This document shows positions 1-4,875 of a DNA stretch of 12,119 bases, piece after piece. The stretch comes from an uncultured Demequina sp. GTDB taxonomy: Bacteria; Actinomycetota; Actinomycetes; Actinomycetales; Demequinaceae. Where the stretch lies: positions 1 to 12,119 of the forward strand of contig CALALQ010000398.1 of the NCBI GenBank assembly GCA_937925595.1, written 5' to 3'. Numbering within the stretch: position 1 is the first letter of the stretch; each line of letters starts with the position of its first letter. The translations under genes and the position numbers were made by a program. The notes beneath the pieces were generated by a model, which did not search any database, was not told where the DNA came from, and saw only the letters and a list, made by a program, of their open reading frames with translations.

Positions 1-196
1 CGACGTGAGCCATCCGGTCACTGCGCTGCTGGAACCGGATGTCGTCGCGGACGGCGCGGGCCTCCTCGTTGTCGTCGAACGGGCCGATGACCTGGGGGAC
101 GTGGTGGTACGGGTCCGGCCACCAGACGACCACGAACAGGGGCCGCACTTCCCGGGAGAACCACGAACCGTTCGAGCGGGTCTTCATCTTCTTCAC
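1..196 (-). CDS. Partial unrecognised small protein, 3' end beyond left edge
   Basis: A leftward gene runs off the window; about 65 residues are visible. It begins at a GTG (194-196) whose last two bases, plus the next A, form the TGA stop of the gene upstream, a GTGA overlap that implies translational coupling. The protein starts MKKMKTRSNGSWFSREVRP, then has a hydrophobic aromatic stretch (FVVVWWPDPYHHVPQVIGPF) and an acidic/arginine helix (DDNEEARAVRDDIRFQQRS). No signal peptide or clear membrane helix is seen. I do not recognise the family. Its place as the last visible gene of a coupled membrane-protein operon is the only functional hint. Confidence 0.7.
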   Translation of the reverse strand, partial: MKKMKTRSNGSWFSREVRPLFVVVWWPDPYHHVPQVIGPFDDNEEARAVRDDIRFQQRSDRMAHV

Positions 197-714
197 GGCA
201 GCCTCACGAGCGTGTTCAGCGGAGGTGCGGCAGTCGTGGGAACGCCACGTCCGATCGCCGTCCTCATCAGGTCAGTGATGGCGTCTCGGGCCTGCTCGGA
301 GCTCATCGAATCGGCAAGCTGGATGGTGGCGGTCCTTCCGTTGAGCGCCGCGGTGACGGTGCCGTCGAGGTCCAGCCGGAGGGAGGTGACCTCGTCCCAG
401 CCGAACGCGTCGTCGGCGGTGCGCACGAACGTGTCACTGACGGTGAGTGCGACAGTCGGCTCGAACGCCTTCCGGAGCCGGGCGACGCGGACGGCACGGT
501 CCACCGCGAACCACACGGTCAACGCCCAGAACGCGACCGGCGCGCCCCACAGCCCCGGCATGTCCCCGTAGCCGATGGCGGTGAACCCGGCGGGGACGAA
601 CAGGGAGACGACGGACACGGCCGCCGCGCCGAGGAGCCGGTGGGTGAGGCGGGTGCGGACATGAACGATGGGGGTGGCGTCGGTGTAGTACCGGCGGGGG
701 CTGGTGCCGGTCAC
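193..714 (-). CDS. Two-helix membrane protein with W-containing strand-rich domain (paralogue A)
   Basis: 173 residues, starting at GTG 714 in a GTGA overlap with the stop of the preceding gene. Hydrophobic helices lie at about residues 28-48 and 54-75, joined by a short turn (YGDMPG) and followed by a basic stop-transfer (RAVRVARLRK). The rest, about 85-165, alternates like beta strands (EPTVALTVSDTFVRTADD) and contains FGWDEV with Trp106, then DLDGTV and an acidic C-terminal helix. This order matches the two genes upstream and the one at 2435. Such a layout recalls bacterial PH-like domains of the YcxB/bPH2 kind, but that is a shape comparison, not a database result. The function is unknown. 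Confidence 0.75.
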   Translation of the reverse strand: MTGTSPRRYYTDATPIVHVRTRLTHRLLGAAAVSVVSLFVPAGFTAIGYGDMPGLWGAPVAFWALTVWFAVDRAVRVARLRKAFEPTVALTVSDTFVRTADDAFGWDEVTSLRLDLDGTVTAALNGRTATIQLADSMSSEQARDAITDLMRTAIGRGVPTTAAPPLNTLVRLP

Positions 715-1226
715 AGGGCGCTCGCCTCCATGGTGGTGACGACGGGGACGCTGAGGCGGGCGCCCACAGAGCGGAGGGCTGCGGCAGCGGCGGCGATACC
801 GTCAACGGACATCCATTTCGCGAGGTCCGCGGTCTGCACCTGGCCGTCCTTCCGCACGAACCGGAACATCCCGGCTGCGGTGTGCTCGACGTGGGCGAGG
901 CTGGTCCAGCTGGTGTACATGAACAGGGTCTGAACACCGACACCGTCGACGCGGAGGACCGGCTGGAACATCCGCCGGCGGAGCGAGCTGGAAGCGGCGT
1001 AGAACGACGCGAACGCGACGCAGCTCAGGATGCCGGAGAGGATGCTGGCGGCGTTGGCGGTGACAGTCCACACACCGGCGTCTCTGCCGACGAGGACGCT
1101 GGCAGTGGCGCAGAAGAGGGTAGCCGCGACGGCGGCAAGCGCACGGCGGCGTGCGGCCGCGAGGCGACGGTCGGCGACAGCGCTGTCGGGAAAGAACTGG
1201 TGGGTGGGGATGGGCTTGCGGAACAT
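711..1226 (-). CDS. Two-helix membrane protein with W-containing strand-rich domain (paralogue B)
   Basis: 171 residues. The ATG at 1226 is preceded by AAAGGA (1236-1241) with nine bases between, a good ribosome site. The N-terminus is basic (RRLAAARRRALA), then helices at about 29-47 and 53-78, then RRRMFQPVLRVDGVGVQ entering a strand-rich domain with TSWTSL (Trp107) and an Ala-rich C-terminal helix. Trp107 falls within one residue of Trp106 in the next gene. The stop overlaps the start of that gene by four bases. It lies 26 bp after the end of paralogue C, so it is surely in the same transcript. The family is not recognised beyond the possible PH-like fold. Confidence 0.75.
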   Translation of the reverse strand: MFRKPIPTHQFFPDSAVADRRLAAARRRALAAVAATLFCATASVLVGRDAGVWTVTANAASILSGILSCVAFASFYAASSSLRRRMFQPVLRVDGVGVQTLFMYTSWTSLAHVEHTAAGMFRFVRKDGQVQTADLAKWMSVDGIAAAAAALRSVGARLSVPVVTTMEASAL

Positions 1227-1252
1227 GGGCGGGTGTCCTTTCGACAGTGCCT

Positions 1253-1780
1253 CTATACGGTCGCTCGCTGAGCGATGACGATGTTGATGCCGTTGCGGGC
1301 GGCGGTGGAGAGCAGGTCCCCGTTCACCTCACCGATGACGGACGGGGACGCGCGGCGGCGGAGGTCGATGACGATGGGTATGGGGAGACTCCCCTCGACG
1401 ACCTCAACGGTGCCGTCGACGGTGAGGGTCACCTCGCGGACGTGCTTCCAGGGGAACATCGCGGCGCACGCGGGGATGGAGACGTGAGTGTCGGAGATGG
1501 TGACGAGCTCGCCGCCCCCGAACCAGTCGGCGCGGCGGCGAGCGGACCGTTCGCGGATGAGGGCGATGGTGAGCATGAGGGCACCGGTGGCGGGTCCGAT
1601 GTACAGCGCCCAGTTGGACGGGTCTGCTCCGAGAGCGAAGCCCGCGATGACGATGAGGGTCAGCACGCCGAACATGAAGGCCGCTTCGATGGTCCGGCGG
1701 CGAGCTTCGCGGCGGATGCTGACGATGAACACGTCATCGGTGACGTAGGTGCGGGGTTCCCTGGCGCTCATGTCGGTCAC
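1253..1780 (-). CDS. Two-helix membrane protein with W-containing strand-rich domain (paralogue C)
   Basis: 175 residues from GTG 1780, chosen because GTGA overlaps the TGA of the small gene upstream as elsewhere in this operon. An internal ATG at 1771 (MSAREPRT) is the alternative and removes three residues. Helices lie at about 33-51 and 57-75, followed by basic RERSARRRADW. The soluble part has ELVTISDTHVSIP, FPWKHVREVTLTVDGTVEVV with Trp111, and PIPIVIDLRRR. The FPWKHVREV...VDGTV pattern closely parallels FGWDEVTSL...LDGTV of paralogue A, the clearest sequence link within the set. It is probably an inner-membrane protein with its C-terminal domain in the cytoplasm. The role is unknown. 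Confidence 0.75.
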   Translation of the reverse strand: MTDMSAREPRTYVTDDVFIVSIRREARRRTIEAAFMFGVLTLIVIAGFALGADPSNWALYIGPATGALMLTIALIRERSARRRADWFGGGELVTISDTHVSIPACAAMFPWKHVREVTLTVDGTVEVVEGSLPIPIVIDLRRRASPSVIGEVNGDLLSTAARNGINIVIAQRATV

Positions 1781-1977
1781 CGGCCCCGGAAGTAGCGGAC
1801 GCCGAGGGCAGCGCTGACGGCGGCAGCGACGGCAGCGGCAATCGCGCACGCGGGTGTGGCGGGGTCCTGCTCGAGGTGGGCGGTCAACGTGGCTGATGCG
1901 AGCACGAGCGTGATGACGAGCCATGAGCCGAAAGACATGGCGGGGATGAGTTCCCGCTCGTCGGTGATGTTGGTCAC
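1777..1977 (-). CDS. Very small two-helix membrane protein
   Basis: 66 residues from GTG 1977, preceded by GAAAGG (1984-1989) with six bases between. It reads MTNITDERELIPAMSFGSW, then a helix at about 18-34, a short loop (LEQDPATPA) and an Ala-rich helix at about 42-59 ending RYFRGR, so both ends are likely cytoplasmic. The frame stays open upstream to GTG 2154, which overlaps the HNH stop as GTGA. Starting there would give 125 residues with a basic, cysteine-bearing N-terminus (CACSRC). I prefer 1977 because of the ribosome site and because the 173 bp before it carry the CTGCGCATG motif also found in two other upstream regions. The function is unknown. Confidence 0.6.
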   Translation of the reverse strand: MTNITDERELIPAMSFGSWLVITLVLASATLTAHLEQDPATPACAIAAAVAAAVSAALGVRYFRGR

Positions 1978-2023
1978 GGTGCGCCTTTCAGTCAGGGACG
2001 CGGGATGGATGCGACACCTGCTA

Positions 2024-2032
2024 CATGCGCAG
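2024..2032 (-). promoter_or_regulatory. CTGCGCATG motif, copy 1
   Basis: The minus strand reads CTGCGCATG followed by TAGCAGGTG, 47 bases before GTG 1977. The same nine bases occur at 3663-3671 and 10662-10670, each upstream of a leftward gene with a good ribosome site. The core TGCGCA is palindromic. It may be a regulator site or part of a promoter; no clear -10/-35 pair accompanies it. The surrounding 1978-2150 has no other structure I can support. Confidence 0.35.
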
Positions 2033-2150
2033 TCCGGACCGATTCGCGGGTCAGGTGGCCAGGGCGAGGCGTGTGCACGCTTCGCTCTGGCGTCTTCCTT
2101 CTTCCGGCGACGGTTACTGTGGGTGCGCCGGAACCCCGCCTCGTAGAGCG

Positions 2151-2438
2151 TCACAGCGCGCTGACAGAACCGGCAGTCGCAGGGCGGCTGGTGCCTTTGG
2201 CGACGTTGCACGGGCCGCAGGCGGGGACGAGGTTCCACCAGGCGCGGGTGCCGCTGTGACGTTCCGCGACGACGTGGTCGCGGGTGTTCGGTTTGCGCGC
2301 GCCGCAGTAGTGGCAGGTTGCCCAGTGCGGGATCCGGCGACCGCACTCGACGGTGGCGATGCCGCACCTGCGGGCAACGTGGTCACGCACCCCCGGGTAG
2401 CGCGGAGGTCGTGGTGGGCGCGCGTCCGGGTCGCTCAT
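2151..2438 (-). CDS. Small HNH endonuclease
   Basis: 95 residues. The ATG at 2438 overlaps the upstream stop as ATGA. The core is at residues 42-84: CHYC (Cys42/Cys45), RDH (Asp54-His55), WWNLVPACGPCN (Asn69, Cys74, Cys77, Asn78) and KGTS. This is the HNH beta-beta-alpha metal fold with its two zinc-binding CxxC pairs. The Asp-His and Asn residues match the metal and catalytic positions of the family, so the nuclease is probably intact. It would cut or nick double-stranded DNA. Small stand-alone HNH proteins like this are common in actinophages and mobile elements, as homing or packaging-associated nucleases. The tail after KGTS is short; the adjacent -1 frame continues with another CxCxxC (see findings). 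It sits between membrane-protein genes. Confidence 0.85.
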   Translation of the reverse strand: MSDPDARPPRPPRYPGVRDHVARRCGIATVECGRRIPHWATCHYCGARKPNTRDHVVAERHSGTRAWWNLVPACGPCNVAKGTSRPATAGSVSAL

Positions 2439-2863
2439 CGGGAGCTGGCGCGGGCGCGGGCCTCCTCTTTCAGAGACTTGTGCACGAGGCAGGACACGTT
2501 CCTCTTCCCGGCGTAGTGGTCGAGCGCGCGACGCAGCTCGAGGAACTCGTCGTGACCGAGGAGCCCGGTGAAGCCCTTGGAGGCGACGGGCTTGTCGCCC
2601 TTGAACAGGCTCACAACATAGCCGGGGCCGACACGGACCGCGTCGAAGACGGAACCCCACGCGTACCCGGTCTCACCACCGAAGTTGATGCCGGAATGGT
2701 GCACGCTGCCGTGCGTGGTGTCCACGAGCTTGGCGACCTTCGACTTCGCGCTGGTGAGGCTGACAAGCGCGAACACGGCGAACGCGCCGGAGGCGACGAT
2801 GAGCAGCATCGTCACGGTCGAGTCGAACGGGAAGAACATGAGGACGACACAGGCCGCGAGCAC
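2435..2863 (-). CDS. Two-helix membrane protein with W-containing strand-rich domain (paralogue D), start uncertain
   Basis: 142 residues from GTG 2863, the only usable start seen. That start has no ribosome site and falls inside the first membrane helix: the same frame upstream reads DTDEKWAHETYAKPKQK and then LWLIAVTV before it, a typical cytoplasmic N-terminus leading into a helix, but with no ATG, GTG or TTG. A second helix (TVTMLLIVASGAFAVFALVSL) follows, then a strand-rich part with GYAWGSVFDAVRV and a helix with LELRRALDHY. Trp69 here would be near 93-106 if the N-terminus is restored, matching the three paralogues. The open upstream frame abuts the TGA of the acetyltransferase gene. 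The true start may need recoding, a rare codon, or correction of the sequence. Confidence 0.6.
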   Translation of the reverse strand: MLAACVVLMFFPFDSTVTMLLIVASGAFAVFALVSLTSAKSKVAKLVDTTHGSVHHSGINFGGETGYAWGSVFDAVRVGPGYVVSLFKGDKPVASKGFTGLLGHDEFLELRRALDHYAGKRNVSCLVHKSLKEEARARASSR

Positions 2864-2933
2864 GGTGACAGCGATGAGCCACAGCTTCTGCTTCGGCTTC
2901 GCATACGTCTCGTGCGCCCACTTCTCGTCGGTG

Positions 2934-3584
2934 TCAGCGGCCGAGGCTCTCGGCGCCTGTGAGTGCGGTGTGCCAGTAGTACGCGCGGCCGGTCACCTTC
3001 TTGAAGCCGACGCGCTTGTACGACTTCGCGAGCTTCTTGCGCACAGCCTTCAGCTGGTCGGGGTCCATGTCGTCTGCGTTGAACGGTTCGGCACGCAACA
3101 GCACCAGCGTGGCATAGCCTTCACCGTCGAGCGTGTTCGCGGTCGTGTGCAGCAGGCGCGGGCCGAGACCCTGGCCGCGGTAGCGCTCGTCGATCGTCAG
3201 CGTCTCGACGATGAGCACCTTGCGAACGTCGGCGAGCTCCTCAGCGAAAGACGTCGCCTCGGTGAGCGCCTCCTCTGCGACACTGAACGCTTCGCCGCCT
3301 GCCCAGTCGAGTGCGCAGATGACGTCGATGAGGTCACCGCCGACACGGTCGATGTCGATGAGCTTGCCGTGCAGCTTCCCGATGGTCCGGCGCTCCGGAC
3401 CCGCGTCGTCATCCTCGTCGTCGAACACCAGCAGCACCGCTTCGGTGTCGACGAGTGACACCCCGCTCGGGTCGTACCGGACGACGGTCTCCTCGGACGC
3501 GCCGAGCAGTGAACGGCGGACGGTGACGGCGACATCGACATGGTCAAGGTCGACAGTCTCACGGGCGGGGGCGACGGTGGTCAT
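2934..3584 (-). CDS. GNAT-like N-acetyltransferase
   Basis: 216 residues from ATG 3584, preceded by GAAGGA (3595-3600). GTG 3602 is a possible longer start, but it would put that ribosome site inside the gene. The C-terminal half carries the GNAT acetyl-CoA motif: VETLTIDERYRGQGLG with R134-Y-R-G-Q-G139, then a helix (PRLLHTTANTL) and a late KSYKRVGFKKV, the usual tyrosine-GF motif. The first ~110 residues are less typical, rich in Asp/Glu (VFDDEDDDAG), with strands as in an extended GNAT N-terminus. It likely transfers acetyl from acetyl-CoA to an amine; the substrate cannot be told. It is the first gene after the long divergent intergenic region, upstream of the membrane-protein cluster. 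Confidence 0.8.
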   Translation of the reverse strand: MTTVAPARETVDLDHVDVAVTVRRSLLGASEETVVRYDPSGVSLVDTEAVLLVFDDEDDDAGPERRTIGKLHGKLIDIDRVGGDLIDVICALDWAGGEAFSVAEEALTEATSFAEELADVRKVLIVETLTIDERYRGQGLGPRLLHTTANTLDGEGYATLVLLRAEPFNADDMDPDQLKAVRKKLAKSYKRVGFKKVTGRAYYWHTALTGAESLGR

Positions 3585-3662
3585 GTGCGGATGGTCCTTC
3601 ACTGGGCGGGGGTGGAAACGCGCAACCTGTCACGTTCGGTGCGCGAGCTTGCGCACGATACC

Positions 3663-3671
3663 CATGCGCAG
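3663..3671 (-). promoter_or_regulatory. CTGCGCATG motif, copy 2
   Basis: The minus strand reads CTGCGCATG, then GG and TATCGT, a possible -10 hexamer at 3657-3662. It lies 79 bases before the acetyltransferase ATG. I see no matching -35 at the usual spacing. It is the same nine bases as at 2024 and 10662. Confidence 0.35.
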
Positions 3672-3810
3672 TCTGCCGGGTTTCGCCGGTCACGCACACA
3701 ACGGCGGCAGCCGAGCCCGACGCGGCGACAGCCGCGGCACGTGTGCGCGCGGCAGCGCCTGCCCGAGTCGCCGGGGTGAGGGTGAGGCGACGAGGGCTAT
3801 AGAAGAGAGC

Positions 3811-3844
3811 TCCCTCCCTCCCGTCGACCTTCTCTCCCTCCCTC
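3811..3844 (-). other. GGGA-repeat tract, possible G-quadruplex
   Basis: The plus strand carries TCCCTCCCTC twice, at 3811-3820 and 3835-3844. The minus strand, which would be the leader of the acetyltransferase transcript, therefore has five GGG runs: GGGAGGG, then 13 bases, then GGGAGGGAGGG. Four of these could form a quadruplex with one long loop. Whether it folds is unknown. Confidence 0.35.
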
Positions 3845-3858
3845 AAGGCTTCGCCTTT

Positions 3859-3902
3859 CGGTCGGTCGTTTCGGTCTTTGGTCGGTCGGTCGCTGTCGGT
3901 CG
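3859..3902. repeat. Irregular tandem GGTC/GGTCG repeats
   Basis: The stretch contains CGGTCGGTCG, TCGGTC, GGTCGGTCGGTCGC and GTCGGTCGC, separated by T-rich spacers. Immediately before it is a small hairpin AAGGC-TTC-GCCTT (3845-3857). The repeats are too short and irregular to be called iterons with confidence. They could be a protein-binding array or simple-sequence expansion. Confidence 0.45.
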
Positions 3903-4206
3903 CTTCGCTCCCTTGCGCTTCGCGTCTTGTTGTTGCGTTGTGTGGTCGCTGGGTCTGGTGTGCTGGGGATGCTGGGTGGTGACGTGTGTGGGCGCTGCGC
4001 TGCGTTCAGCGGCGTGGCGCTGCGTGATGTGTCGCTGGTGGGATCCTCGGTTCGGTGGTTGGTTTCTGCTGCTTGGGTGGGGGTTCGTTTCGTGTCGATG
4101 TGTTGCGGTGTGCGGCGCTGTGTTCGTGATGTTCGGTTCGGTCGTGATGATGCTGTTCGCTGCATGTTGTGACGTGAGGGTCGATGGGTGGCCGGCGTCG
4201 CCGGGT

Positions 4207-4291
4207 CTTGCACCAGTGGTGCAAGGTGAAGCTCCTTGATGCGTAGTGCAGCGGGACGCTGCACGGACCGTGGTCCTGCCCGCAACGCGGG
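4207..4291. repeat. Cluster of four tandem hairpins
   Basis: Four consecutive inverted repeats are visible. CTTGCACCAGTGGTGCAAG at 4207-4225 has nine-base arms around one base. GTGCAGCG-GGA-CGCTGCAC lies at 4246-4264. GGACC-GT-GGTCC at 4265-4276 abuts it. CCCGC-AAC-GCGGG follows at 4279-4291. No poly-T tail follows any of them, so a simple terminator is unlikely. They lie where the G/T bias of the left changes to C/A bias on the right. Candidate roles are a replication or transfer origin, a structured RNA, or stacked operators. Confidence 0.65.
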
Positions 4292-4487
4292 GCCCTGACC
4301 TGAGGTTGTGAGTGCCGCTTCGCGTCACGCTCCCCCATCACCTCCCACAGATTCACCGTCACCACTCATCCCGTTCACGTACCTCACCTTCCCCAGTCCC
4401 ATCCACATCACTCGTCTCGTCCGCTTCGAAGCGACCCGCAGCACCTCGAACCCGCTCCTCACCTCTGTGACCCAGGCACGCAAGCTG

Positions 4488-4519
4488 TGTTCGATGCCCG
4501 CGAATGCGGGAATCGGACA
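4488..4519. repeat. Long imperfect hairpin with CCCGC-GAAT-GCGGG tip
   Basis: Arms TGTTCGAT (4488-4495) and ATCGGACA (4512-4519) pair with one G-U wobble. After a G/A mismatch, CCCGC and GCGGG (4497-4501, 4506-4510) close a four-base GAAT loop. It resembles the generic CCCGC...GCGGGAATC hairpins that occur as dispersed repeats in other bacteria, but only one copy is in this window. Confidence 0.5.
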
Positions 4520-4727
4520 AGCGAGCCAGACGACGACAGAACCCGCCACTGGACGCACCGTGAGAGCAGGATGCGGCAAGCCGCGGCGATCCGACCTGAT
4601 GAGCACGTACCGGGAGGGCGCGCGCAAGAAGGCTTGGAACGCCATGTAGCGGATTGACGCAGCATGATCGAACAAAAGTGCGAACAGGGGCGGGTGACGG
4701 AGGAGACGGGGAGCGGCTTCGGGCGGG

Positions 4728-4756
4728 TTGCCATACACAGAATGGGCGATTATCGG
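4728..4756 (+). promoter_or_regulatory. Weak candidate promoter for the ATPase operon
   Basis: TTGCCA at 4728-4733 and TATCGG at 4751-4756 are 17 bases apart, which would give a leader of about 110 bases. The -10 is a poor match. TTGACG at 4652 has no good -10 partner. This is offered only as the best pair I could find. Confidence 0.2.
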
Positions 4757-4844
4757 GGTCGCCAGAGCGCCCGAAATCCCTCTGGGGCCCCCGATTCTGC
4801 ACGGCGCGCGCATAGGGGTTCTGTCTCAATCGAACATTTGCTCT

Positions 4845-4860
4845 CGCGCGGGCCCGCGCG
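4845..4860. repeat. 16-bp perfect palindrome before the ATPase ribosome site
   Basis: CGCGCGGGCCCGCGCG is its own reverse complement and ends four bases before the GAAAGGA ribosome site (4865-4871). In RNA it would form a very stable GC hairpin immediately before that site, although the tight loop would cost some central pairs. It may limit or control translation of the ATPase, or be a protein site. Confidence 0.5.
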
Positions 4861-4875
4861 CAGCGAAAGGACCCC

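Larger units (their letters stand above)
3585..4875. other. 1.3-kb divergent non-coding region with strand-bias flip
   Basis: No convincing gene lies between the leftward acetyltransferase and the rightward ATPase. Left of about 4200 the plus strand is rich in G and T (48 of 60 bases at 4021-4080 by hand count). Right of about 4310 it is rich in C and A (40 of 60 at 4381-4440). Frames here give low-complexity Thr/His/Pro/Ser products from the bias alone. The region holds a polypyrimidine tract, GGTC repeats, four tandem hairpins at the bias switch, and several palindromes, listed separately. It also holds a short hairpin GTGCGC/GCGCAC at 3639-3656 and the palindrome CGCTTCGAAGCG at 4422-4433. 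It must contain the promoters of both divergent operons and may hold an origin or transfer origin. Confidence 0.6.

Noticed and set aside
1151..1795. Acidic Gly/Asp-rich plus-strand frame, and similar ones at 5-571 and 2318-2962
   Set aside because: They are opposite the coupled membrane-protein operon and have the composition of shadows.
3211..4239. Long plus-strand frame across the acetyltransferase and the G/T-rich region
   Set aside because: It is antisense to a clear GNAT motif and then becomes Cys/Trp/Val/Phe-rich only because the plus strand is G/T-biased.
3797..4328. Minus-strand frames rich in Thr, His, Pro and Ser
   Set aside because: The amino acids are those expected from C/A-rich sequence; there is no ribosome site and no domain.
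4308..4649. 113-codon plus-strand frame before the ATPase
   Set aside because: It is Ser/Pro/Thr-rich from the C/A bias, has no ribosome site, and no recognisable domain.
4325..4813. 162-codon minus-strand frame containing IPAFAGI
   Set aside because: The product looks partly protein-like, but IPAFAGI is the translation of the hairpin at 4488-4519, third-position GC is only about 73%, and no ribosome site precedes its starts.
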